DNA of 64,000 nt from Turnera subulata (Eukaryota > Streptophyta > Magnoliopsida > Malpighiales > Passifloraceae), in assembly GCA_028386065.3 (NCBI GenBank), contig JAKUCV010000901.1, positions 64,207-128,206 on the forward strand, written 5' to 3'. The notes under the pieces are model-generated. The model did not search any database and was not told the DNA's origin. It saw nothing but the letters and a program-made list of their open reading frames with translations. The position numbers and the translations under genes were made by a program. Of the stretch, positions 46,493-55,692 are shown one piece after another; position 1 is the stretch's first letter, and every line of letters starts with the position of its first letter.

Positions 46493-47536
46493 CTAGGGTC
46501 CTTGAATGTTAGCTCTAGTACCTTTAGGTACCCAAACATATCTTACATGTGAATTCTTTCTCATGAACATGCAAGTACGAATTCCATGACCATGTTTACC
46601 ACAATTATAGCATGTGATGGAAGGAATATAAGAATGATCACGAGCACTATCATGGTATGATTGTTGCCTTCCACCATAGGTATGTAACTTAGCATAGTTA
46701 TGAGATGATCTAGCTCTATATATTTGTGCTTTTGAATTGTAACCATAAGATTTTGCATTGTATGCAAACGATCTAGCATGTGGCGTAATATCATTGGTTT
46801 GTGTTCTAGTATTATAAGTATATGAACTTCTACCAAGTGTGCTTGGTTTAGTGTTATAAGATCTTCCATTTTCAGCATTGTGTACATGTGGTCTTCTACT
46901 ATTGGCATACAATCTAGCATAATGGGATCTACTATTACTTACACATGGTCTTGCTTTTTGAGCATTTGACCTTCTATGATGAGTATGTGATCTTGGGTTA
47001 TGAATATGTGATTTAGTATGTTGAGTAGAAGATGAAGCACCATGTACATGTGTTTTAGCATTTTGCACAATGGGTTTTATCTCATATGACATATTGGATG
47101 CTCCTAATCCTTCCTTTTGTGTTGAATTTCTTTGTTGTCCTAAAAGGAGATTAAGACTATCTCTTCCCTTTGTAAATTTTTCTAAGGTTTTCTCTAAATC
47201 CTCAACTTGAGATTTAAGAGACTCATTTCCTTTTCCCAACACAACACAAGCACATACATTAGAAGATATTCTTTCATTTAGTTCATTGTAAGACACATCA
47301 AGGGTATGCATTTCGTTTTTAAGAGTTATGAGTTGCTTTTTATAAGTTTGATTCATTTTCAGTGACTTCTCAAGTTCTTCATGCAAGTTAATGAACGCAT
47401 CATGTAATTCTTCAAATGTAAAGTCATTAGAGGGATCATTTACCTCATCATCTTCAAGAGCCATGAAGCATATATGTGCATCTTCATCACTATCCGAGTC
47501 ACTTGATGATGTGTCATCTTCATCCCATGCCACCAT
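46493..47536 (-). CDS. gag: SIRE gag, C-terminal half and second zinc knuckle
   Basis: Same frame as the flanking pieces, separated upstream by a TAA near 47555 and downstream by TAG codons near 46492 and 46455. It has an acidic start (DEDDTSSSDSDSDEDAH), then a coiled-coil-like region (LHEELEKSLKMNQTYKKQL, LKSQVEDLEKTLEKF). A long basic repeat region follows, built on N/H/R/S-rich units such as HIHNPRSHTHH, and then a CCHC knuckle CYNCGKHGHGIRTC. The basic repeats and second knuckle suggest nucleic-acid binding in the virus-like particle. The methionine at 47536 is internal, not a real start. Confidence 0.85.
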   Translation of the reverse strand: MVAWDEDDTSSSDSDSDEDAHICFMALEDDEVNDPSNDFTFEELHDAFINLHEELEKSLKMNQTYKKQLITLKNEMHTLDVSYNELNERISSNVCACVVLGKGNESLKSQVEDLEKTLEKFTKGRDSLNLLLGQQRNSTQKEGLGASNMSYEIKPIVQNAKTHVHGASSSTQHTKSHIHNPRSHTHHRRSNAQKARPCVSNSRSHYARLYANSRRPHVHNAENGRSYNTKPSTLGRSSYTYNTRTQTNDITPHARSFAYNAKSYGYNSKAQIYRARSSHNYAKLHTYGGRQQSYHDSARDHSYIPSITCYNCGKHGHGIRTCMFMRKNSHVRYVWVPKGTRANIQGP

Positions 47537-47557
47537 GATTTTCTTTCCTGTGCTTTT

Positions 47558-48430
47558 TTAAGAATCAATTCTTGCTTTCTTTTTGTATGGGCACTCCGAT
47601 TTAATATGACCGGGTTTGTTGCATTTGTAGCAAACAACCGGATTTTTCTTTGTATCTTCATATTTAAAGGTGCTCTTCATATTCCTCCCTTTTTGCAATC
47701 TCTTCTTCTTAAGGAACTTCATGAACTTCCTTGTGACTAGAGCCATATCATCATCTCTGTCACTTGCATCCTCTTCGGAATCTTGAATCTTCAAGGCAAG
47801 GTCTTTCTTCTTTTCTACTTTGCCTTCAAACTTCATTCCATAAGCTATTAAAGAACCTATTAGCTCATTGTATGATAGAACATTAAGATCTTTTGCCTCT
47901 TCAATAGCTGTGACTTTGGATTCCCACTCCTTACTCAAGGATCTTAACACTTTAGTAACTTTCTCCTTATCACTTATGGTCTTGCCTAGGCTCACAAGGT
48001 TATTACATAAAGTTGAAAACCTAGTACTCATATCATAGATGGACTCATTAGGTTTCATTGTAAAAAGCTCATATTCTCTCATAAGCCTATTGGTCTTGGA
48101 TTCTTTTACTTGGTTTGTTCCCTCATGAGTTGTACATAGGAGTGTCCAAATTTCATGAGCACTCTTGCAAATCCTAATTCTCTCAAATTCTTCTTTACTT
48201 AAGGCACATAGTAAAGAGTTTCTAGCTGTGGCATCTAGAGTCCCTTTCTTCTTCTCATTTTCACTCCAATCACTCAAAGGTTTAGGTGGCCTACTCCAAC
48301 CACTCTCAACAATTTCCCAAATTTCTAAGCCTTGACCCTCTAGAAACATTTGCATTCTAACTTTCCAATAGTCAAAGTTTATACCGTCAAAGAAAGGAGC
48401 TTTGTGAATATTATACCCCTCAAAAGCCAT
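47558..48430 (-). CDS. gag: SIRE gag, N-terminal half
   Basis: It starts MAFEGYNIHKAPFFDG, 41 bp after the primer site; this is the natural start of the polyprotein. It carries the copia gag domain (FDYWKVRMQMFLEGQG, ARNSLLCALSKEEFERI, LMREYELFTMKPNESI) and the knuckle CYKCNKPGHIKSEC near residue 270. It ends at a TAA. The next frame resumes in phase after seven sense codons, so the TAA is a point or small mutation in an otherwise continuous polyprotein. Confidence 0.92.
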   Translation of the reverse strand: MAFEGYNIHKAPFFDGINFDYWKVRMQMFLEGQGLEIWEIVESGWSRPPKPLSDWSENEKKKGTLDATARNSLLCALSKEEFERIRICKSAHEIWTLLCTTHEGTNQVKESKTNRLMREYELFTMKPNESIYDMSTRFSTLCNNLVSLGKTISDKEKVTKVLRSLSKEWESKVTAIEEAKDLNVLSYNELIGSLIAYGMKFEGKVEKKKDLALKIQDSEEDASDRDDDMALVTRKFMKFLKKKRLQKGRNMKSTFKYEDTKKNPVVCYKCNKPGHIKSECPYKKKARIDS

Positions 48431-48471
48431 GATCTTTACTCAAGGAGTTTAATCCTAAACAAAGAGACCTT

Positions 48472-48484
48472 GCTCCGCTACCAA
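48472..48484 (-). other. SIRE primer-binding site
   Basis: Minus strand TTGGTAGCGGAGC, adjacent to the LTR end at 48486. Identical to the gypsy sites at 14857, 22772 and 32944. Confidence 0.85.
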
Positions 48485-48982
48485 TTGTAAGCCCAAACAA
48501 GCTAAGAGGGGGGGTGAATTAGCGATTAAGAACTAATTAAAGCTTTAAACAATAATAATTGCGGAATTAAAAAGGAGAGAAAGGCAAACCGATTTATACT
48601 GGTTCACACACACACAACCCGTGTGGCTAATCCAGTCCTCCGAGAGACTCTCTCGAAGATTCCACTATCACCGTTAAGCTTCCGGGTGCTTAACAAACCG
48701 TTTACAACTCCTGCTTGAAGATTCAACACTTCAAGACTTTTCCCACAGAAAGAAGACCCTATGAATTCACTACAAGGGAATAATCCTCCCTCAAGGTGTG
48801 TGATTACAATTGAGTCACTCAAAGCAAAAACTCTCTTCAAGAGTAGGTATGAGTACACAAAGTAAGCTCTATAAGGCAACTCTCAATTCTCAATGATATT
48901 GGTTCATAAATGATATGTATGTATAACAATGAATGCTTGAAATTGTAGAGAGTCGATTGCCAAAAAACAGAGACCTACATGC

Positions 48983-48992
48983 TCTATTTATA
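48983..48992 (-). promoter_or_regulatory. TATA box of SIRE 5' LTR
   Basis: Minus strand TATAAATAGA, 99 bp downstream of the array. This copy would drive transcription of the element; the start site is expected near 48955. Confidence 0.72.
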
Positions 48993-49090
48993 AGGTTAAA
49001 AACATGTATTACCGTTGGAAAATCAGTTCAAAACATCTTTAAACAAAGTATCATGGAAAGATGAAAAGTATATCTGCTCATGTCGGCTGA

Positions 49091-49628
49091 ACATCGATGT
49101 TGCAAATGAGGACATCGATGTTCTAGCCTTTGAGTAGGCATTATTGGCCCAACGGTCATAAGGACATCGATGTTGCAAATCTGGACATCGATGTCCTGGC
49201 CAGTGAATGTGAATTATTGGGCTAACGGTCGCTAGAACATCGATGTTGGCCAGAAGGACATCGACGTTCCACAAGACATTGTCCAAGACCCGAGACGAAA
49301 TAACATCGATGTTCCATATCTGAACATCGATGTTTTGCACATTCCCAAAACAATCTTAAAACCAGATTCAATGGGACATCGATGTTATGAAACAGGACAT
49401 CGATGTTCAAACTCTTCAAAGCAATTTTTAAGCATAACGGTCATGAGGACATCGATGTTCACAAATTGGACATCGATGTTATAAACTACTGCCTAACTTT
49501 TGGAAAAATTATTTTAGTGCAGGACATCGATGTTCCAATATTGGACATCGATGTTCAAAGCTTAGAAACCTTCTCGAAAGCTTGGTTTCACGGCAGGACA
49601 TCGATGTTCCAAATTGGGACATCGATGT
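49091..49628. repeat. Array of 8 paired ACATCGATGT palindromes, 5' LTR U3
   Basis: Pairs are at 49091/49112, 49164/49185, 49237/49258, 49303/49324, 49376/49397, 49449/49470, 49524/49545 and 49598/49619. Every pair is offset by 21 bp, and pairs are 73, 73, 66, 73, 73, 75 and 74 bp apart. The same single deviating core (ACATCGACGT) appears as in the other LTR, as expected for copies of one LTR. Confidence 0.95.
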
Positions 49629-49935
49629 TCGTGGCTCGGAAGACATAAATATGTTTGAAGTAAAATCAAATTGATGCATGAGTAAAAGTGATTTTGTTTG
49701 AGCCAATGACATAGAGACATTGAATGTTTAACCTTGTACAAAATTGAGTTCCTAACTCTTCTTTTTCTTCTTGCTTGATCTTGTCACATCCATTCTTGAA
49801 CTTTTGATGTCATAAGGCTTTGCTCTTGATTATTTCTTTTTGCTTCATAATAATGATCATCTTAATACAAGGTTGATTTGTCATTATCAAAACTGAATGA
49901 GATAAAGAGATGTTAGCAAAATATTATTTTCAACA

Positions 49936-51107
49936 TAGTCAATCTACTGGGTTATAATACCAAATCAAAGTCCAAACATCAAATGAATCTATCTTAGACT
50001 CTAAAATATCAATATAATCCAATAAAGAAACTAATAGGTCAAATTTGAGTGTTTAAATGTTAAAGAGAGAGAGAAACATTGTGGTGCGCGCTGCCCTATT
50101 TCTCTAGAGTGCACATAATTACTACTATGTGATTTCCAAGATGTCACAAGTGCTGACCGATCACTGCACTTGTGACATCTTATCACTTGCTTTGAACGTA
50201 TGAAATTTTTTTTTTACGGATACTTACTTCCCAAGTTTGATTAGTTGTTAACGTCCTATTTATATTAATAAAATATCCTCAAGGGTTCCTTTTCTCCTTT
50301 TTAGGATTTCTAATTTTCCTTATGGGTTTCTCTCTTCCTCTCCTAAGGTTTATATATTTATTATGTATTATTAATTAAGTAAATCTACATATTCATTATA
50401 TATACTTAAATAGTTAAATTGTTCTTAATATAATCGAATCTAAGATTAGGTTGACAAATAATTAAACTTGGAGAGTCCTTACCATATACAAGCGGATTGC
50501 TAACTTCTCAACCAGGTGAACCAATTTTGATGAAAACAAAAATGACGTAACTGAAATATTTTCTTATTTTTTATGACGTAATAGCTATAGTTTTCTTTGT
50601 AGATAACGGATTATTTTATGTAATATTTTAAAAATCTAGTGGAGATGTTTTTTGATCTTGTATTGTTAGCAACGGATGCATGGCCTAGCAGTTGACTTTG
50701 GAGAAAACAAATACTACAAAAAATATAAACAATGAGACAATTATCACACTGATACAATAAATTTTAATGAAGAGATCACCTATTTTCTCCATATTCCAAC
50801 TTAATTACTAACCATGCAACATCATCAACAACCGCTCAGATCAACTCCTCCATTCCATTCTCACCAACGTTGAGCTACAAACAATAAGTAATCTTTTCGG
50901 CATGATGTATGGAATGTGGTGCCTCTATAGGTTTTCACACTCTTTACATTCAAGTCGACTCAAAATCTGATTTCCACAATCCGGTCTTGCCCATGGTGAT
51001 CAAAATGACATAACCGTTGGTTCAAGTTCTACTGTTTGAAAGCTTTGCTACAAGAGCCTACAGGAATTGTTCCTGTAAATTATGGAGAATGAAAGTAAGC
51101 TAGTATA
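49936..51107. other. AT-rich spacer without recognisable genes
   Basis: No protein-like frame or known repeat is seen apart from the hairpin at 50138-50181. It may be the local pre-insertion DNA of the SIRE element. Confidence 0.5.
50138..50181. repeat. Perfect 16-bp hairpin
   Basis: AAGATGTCACAAGTGC (50138-50153) and its exact reverse complement (50166-50181) are separated by 12 nt. A further five base pairs (GTGAT/ATCAC) extend the stem after a 4-nt bulge on one side. It is too short for a typical microRNA precursor; it could be a footprint of a small foldback element. Confidence 0.8.
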
Positions 51108-52319
51108 GGAATATAATGGCTTCATTACATTTTACCACCCGTACTTTCGGTCAAACTAAGATCACCCCCTGAAAAAAAAAACGGGTTTTGACCTCCTAAA
51201 CTTTGAAATTCCACATTTTACCTCATTTCGTTAAGGTTTTTACATTTGTGTTAGTTAACTTAACGGAATGCATAGATGATGGAGACGTGGCAAGATCATT
51301 ACCGTTTGATTTTTTTATATTTTAATTTTTGGAAAAAAATTTAAAAAAAAAGAAAAAAGACAAACCATCCAATGATTATTATTTTTCTAAGGCAAAATAA
51401 AAAGATAAAATACTTATAACATAGGAAAAGGAAAAATAAAGAAGAAGACATCTGAGGAAAAATTTGGCTTAGTTATCTGTTTGATAATTTTTTTATTATT
51501 TTATATATAAAAATTTATGAAAAAGAGAACATAAATATAAAATTAATTTTTGGGTTTCTAAAATTTTATAAAAACAAAATTTTTAATTAAAAACATTTTT
51601 AAATTGACTTTTCAATTTTTTAAAAATTTTAAAAGATGAAAAAAATGAATTTTATATTTTTTTATAGTTTTATTATTTTAAAAATTACAAATATTTTATA
51701 AAATGGTAAAAAGAAAACAAAAAAACGAACTTTAACAACTACTACATTTAAAACAAAAAAAATAAAATATTCAAATGATAGGAGAAAAATGAAAATAATT
51801 CGCATGAAAATTTTGGCCTATTTATGTGTTTGATAAATTTCTTTCTCTTATTTTGTTTTAAAAAAATAAAAAAAAAATTACCAAAAAGGGCTTTAAAAAA
51901 ATTTTAGCAGAATTTAAATTTTTTACAAAAGATAAAAAAAAATTCTACTGCACACCAGATTTAGTCACAAAAAAATCATTTGATTATACTTGCTACAATC
52001 ACAATTATACAAACAATTTTTTTCCTATTTCCTATCTCACACCAAAGCCCCACTCTTCACGAACTCGGTGAAAGCAAGAGCCACCAAACCCAACACCACC
52101 CTTCAACGGCCATGGCAGCCACAAAGAAAATCATGGCAAGCTTGCCGTTAATCTTCTCTGGTGCTACCCAACACCACCTACTGCCACCACCACTATCACT
52201 ATCACCATAACCACAACCATCCCAACCTCCTTCCTCCTTTTCCTCCTCTTCCTACCCCGACCACCGAAAAAATCCAAACCCAACCCAAATGCAAAACCCA
52301 AATCCAAAATCTAAAATTC

Positions 52320-52860
52320 AAAAACCAACAAAACTGAAGGATAACCATATTGGCATCAAATAAGGCTCAAGAGAGTACCGAGAAGCCATGGTCTTGGCCA
52401 AACCCATGAGCCAAACAGGAAAGAACCATAGCCACTGCATAATCAGACGGCAAGGAAAGATTTGAAGCCGTGATGTGGGGCTTGAGCTTGTCCACGACAG
52501 TAGTGAAGACCGAGTAGGACAACTCGTACAAAGACCTCCGCTGTGCATCGCGGAGAAGGGCTTCGAGAGACCAGATGTGCTCGGTGGAGGGTGCGTGGAC
52601 GGAAGCGACGGAGTAGCTGGAGTTGTCGGAGGACGTGAAGCAAGGCAGGGCAAAGGGGGAGTTTCGGCGGGCGGTGGCCGAGGAGGAGGAGGAGGGTTTG
52701 GAATTGGAGGAGGCGAGGGAGGAAGAAAGGGGAGACAGTGAGGGAAGGAGGAAGAGGCGATGGAGCGTTGTATGGGCGGCGAGAAGGATTAGGAGGAGGA
52801 GGAAAGAAAAGAAGAAGAAGAAGAAAAAGGAAAAAAAGAAAAAAAAGGTCGGGTGGAGAA
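52320..52860 (-). pseudogene. Captured fragment of a PIF/Harbinger-derived nuclease-like gene
   Basis: In one minus-strand frame, a Leu/Ser-rich N-terminus is followed by DNSSYSVASVHAPSTEH, IWSLEALLRDAQRRSLYEL, SYSVFTTVVDKLKPHITAS and NLSLPSDYAVAMVLS. After a one-base shift near 52410 it continues LAKTMASRYSLEPYLMP. This matches what I know of plant ALP1/HARBI1-like proteins (domesticated PIF/Harbinger transposases) just before their DDE nuclease domain. The fragment is far more GC-rich than its surroundings and ends abruptly near 52330, where AT-rich element sequence resumes. The nuclease domain itself is absent. Family assignment is from memory of the motif pattern and is not certain. Confidence 0.55.
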
Positions 52861-52965
52861 GAACAAAAGAGAAAAAGAAAGAAGAAGGAAAAAAAAGAAA
52901 AGAGGAAGAAAAAAAAAGTCAGAATACGAGTGAGGGAGAAAAAAAAAGAAAAAAAGAGAGAAAGA
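52790..52965. repeat. Purine-rich (GAAAA)-type microsatellite
   Basis: A nearly uninterrupted run of A and G inside the MULE. The Lys/Arg/Glu-rich open frames across it are low-complexity artefacts. Confidence 0.85.
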
Positions 52966-53176
52966 AATAGGGGTACAAATCAACAGTTCAGAGAAATCTA
53001 CATGTCAATCATCTAGAAGAACCATTAACTCTATTAACGGAGTTGGAATCGGGTCAACCGTAGGCCGGTAAACCTCAGAATTACAAAGTTTAGGCCAAAA
53101 AAAGTTTTTATTTCATGGGTGATCCTAGTTTCACCGAAAGTACAAGGGGGTAAAATGTAATGAAGCCGGAATATAG

Positions 53177-53449
53177 TGGTATTAAATCAACATAATTCAA
53201 CCATTTATTAGCTACATTGCTAGGATCTTCCAACAGATGTTCTGACAAAGAAATAGTCTTTAGGCTCCATCCAAGGGTTGATATATGTCGTGTTCGTTCC
53301 ATTTATGATCTCGCAAACACAAGTTATTCCCCTGGTCTTTCAGGTTTGGTCAAGGAAACGAAAGAGCATACTGCTTGTCTGAGTCTAGTTAGAAAATATG
53401 GCCAATATATATTACATGACAAAAGAACACATATAACAATAATAATTTT
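53177..53449. other. Spacer, nothing recognised
   Basis: Short stretch between the MULE and the LINE tail. No protein resemblance or repeat. Confidence 0.5.
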
Positions 53450-55692
53450 GTTTTTTTTTTATCGGAATAGAAAGATCTGTGTTCCCCCGCTAATAGACAT
53501 AAAGTGCTTCAGACGCTAGATAGTTCGGCCACTGACCATGGATTGTAAACCTTTGAGACACATTTTGTTTGAGAATCAATTACTATTGCATTGCATAAAC
53601 TAGTTAGAAGAATCCTAACAAATTTACCACTCACTCACAGTGAGGAAGTTCAGAATACAGAGATCCTCAAATGGATAGGAAACAGAAACAGTCACAATTA
53701 CAAAGCAAAAGTAATACCCTAAAAGTCACACAGATTGTATAGATCAGGGGAAAGGGTTCGAGGCTTTAGGCCAGAGAGACCACTAAAGCGCAACTTGACA
53801 TCACCACAAATAGCTGCAAGAACACAATCTGGTGAGTGAGAGCATTTTGTAAAAATTCTCCGATTACGCTCTCGCCCTAAATGGGAGATGCAAGCTGTCC
53901 AAACTAGACGCAGCAGCATAGACTAAAGGTTGCGTTTCTGCAAAAATTTCTTTGCCCATATGAATTCAATAGACCAGTCCCTAGTAGGCCTTGAAACATA
54001 ACAAAGCTGCAGCAACTTGCACCATACAACAGCAGAGTAGGGACAAGCAAAGAAAAGATGGTCACGAGTTTCAATGAAATTTGAGCAAAGAAAGTGGCAT
54101 CAGAGACAATTCCCCATCGCAGGAGTCTGGAACGAGTTGATAACCGATCAAGGATGGCAAGCCAAGCAATGAAACTGTGCTTAGGAATGAATCCTGAAGA
54201 CCAGTGAAGTTCCCACGCACTTCTAATAGTAAAAGTTCCTTTGGCAGACAAAGACCAATGAATCTTATCAGATACTCATGAAGGAATGATATGAGCAGTC
54301 TCATTCTTCAGTTGTTCAATTAGAGGCAATCTGGAATTTGGCCAAGACCATGCGTCTTGTGAAATAATAGAGCTAATAGTGGCATGTACTGGGATCTTGG
54401 AGGCAGCAATAGTAGATGGGGAAATGAGGGTTGATAAGGAACCCCTAGCAAGCCAAGAATCCCACCAAAAGAAAGTAGAACAACCATTACCAATTGAGTG
54501 ACAAAAAGCAATAGAAAACTTACTGCGAAGCTTTAAAATCTTCCGAAATCTCCAATTACAATCAGCAAAAACATCAAAACTCCAAATAATGCGATGCCTG
54601 ATGTAATAGGCATGTATCCATGCAACCCATAAAGAGCCTGCCTTCACTAAAAGTTGCCATAGATTCCTGGCTATACAGGCTATATTCCAGTCTTTTATAC
54701 GCTTCACTCCTAAACCACCTTCTTGTTTTGACAAGGCTAAGTCAGCCCAAGACACTTTAGCTTTTTTAGCATCTGACCATAAAAATGTAGCACATTGTTG
54801 CTCAATAAATTTTAGAACACGAACAGGTAGGATAAAGATGTTAGCCCAATAGTTTTGGATGCTAAATAAAACAGATATGGCCAGCTGTAATTTCCCACCA
54901 AACGATAAAAGTTTTGCACTCCAAGAACTGATGCGAGCTAAAATCTTGTCTAGGAGAGGCATAAAATGTTGGAAGGAAAGGTGACCAAAAATCAATGGCA
55001 CTCCTAAATAGCGCACAGGAAGCAGACCTTCCTTGAAACCACAAAGCTGAACGAAGTGGTTTTTGTGTGCATCAGAGACTCCAGCTAGGAATACCTCACT
55101 CTTGGTTGGGTTGAATTTGAGTCCAGAAAGGGAGTAGAATTGCTCCAGGATTTGCATGACAATAGTAGTAGATTTAATGCTCCCATCAGGAAAAATCATT
55201 AGATCGTCAGCAAAACATAAGTGAGAAAGAGCAATCATCGAACAACGGGGATGATAAGGAAGAAGATTGTCCGCAACAGCTTGATTTAGTAGACAGGAGA
55301 GGACTTCCATGGAGATAACAAACAGATAAGGCGAGAGCGGGCCTTCCTGCCGCATGCCTTTACCTCCACCAAAATAACCACATAATGAGCAATTAATTGA
55401 AATAGAGAACATCACAGACCTTCAGCCAATGAATGAATTTCCCAGGAAAACCCATGGCAGCAAGCACATTCAACAAAAAATTCCAATCTACACAATCAAA
55501 TGCTTTCATCAAGTCGATCTTCATAGTGCAGCGACTAGAGAGACCGGGTCGATGATAGTTGTGTACCACTTCATAAGCCAACAAAAAAATTATCCACAAT
55601 CCTCCGCCCAGTTATAAAAGCAGTCTGGTTGCTGCTAATAAGGGATGGAAGACAGTGCTGTAATCGGTTTGCCAAAATTTTGGAGATGTATT
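53450..55692 (-). mobile_element. L1-type LINE, 3' part
   Basis: The minus strand ends in a run of A (53451-53460 as T on the plus strand). At 55692 the LINE is cut by the copia LTR; its 5' part should resume on the far side of that element, outside the window. It encodes the C-terminal two thirds of ORF2. Confidence 0.82.
53719..55692 (-). pseudogene. LINE ORF2: reverse transcriptase and zf-RVT region
   Basis: Minus-strand order: RT start YISKILANRLQHCLPSLIS and NQTAFITGRRIVDN (55690-55575), then DLMKAFDCVDWNFL near 55500. The main block (55415-54276) has GPLSPYLFVISMEVLSCL, the catalytic FADDLMIF near 55200, LSGLKFNPTKSEVF and VRYLGVPLIF, followed by the thumb region. From 54251 comes the zinc-finger-like RT-associated domain (FTIRSAWELHW, PKHSFIAWLAILDRLSTRSR, LLRWGIV), and near 53880 the C-terminal HLGRERNRRIF. 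At least three frame breaks separate these pieces, so it is inactive. Confidence 0.88.

Larger units (their letters stand above)
38232..49935 (-). mobile_element. Young SIRE-type Ty1/copia element
   Basis: About 11.7 kb on the minus strand: 5' LTR (49935-48486), primer site, gag, pol, spacer with an inserted LINE piece, an additional ORF, polypurine tract, 3' LTR (39642-38232). Length, a single gag-pol frame, the extra ORF after pol, and long LTRs are the known hallmarks of the SIRE/Maximus lineage. The LTRs are very similar by eye. The outer 40-odd bases of the 3' LTR are missing at 38232, so no target duplication can be shown; the other flank is tagtc. Expression is presumably driven from the LTR TATA box. 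Confidence 0.92.
48486..49935 (-). repeat. SIRE 5' LTR
   Basis: 1450 bp, complete. On the minus strand it begins TGTTGAAAATAATA and ends GGGCTTACA. It matches the 3' LTR with a few substitutions and small indels (for example a 13-bp difference near 48761). It carries the palindrome array and TATA box. Confidence 0.94.
51118..53167. mobile_element. Mutator-like element with captured gene fragment (Pack-MULE-like)
   Basis: Long imperfect terminal inverted repeats of about 150 bp: GGCTTCATTACATTTTACC at 51118 and its near-complement ending GTAATGAAGCC at 53167. The homology continues inwards through CTTTCGGTCAAAC and the TTAAC-rich part. It is flanked by ggaatataa (51108-51116) and ggaatatag (53168-53176), a 9-bp duplication with one mismatch. 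There is no transposase. The interior has a very AT-rich part (51300-51960), a captured coding fragment on the minus strand, and a purine microsatellite (52790-52965). Confidence 0.75.

Noticed and set aside
46448..46520. A splice-acceptor-like TTTTTGTAG before the SIRE protease, suggesting an intron.
   Set aside because: The only plausible donor gives about 65 nt, too short for a plant intron, and does not keep the frame.
52623..53016. Lys/Arg/Glu-rich open frames.
   Set aside because: Translation of a purine microsatellite.
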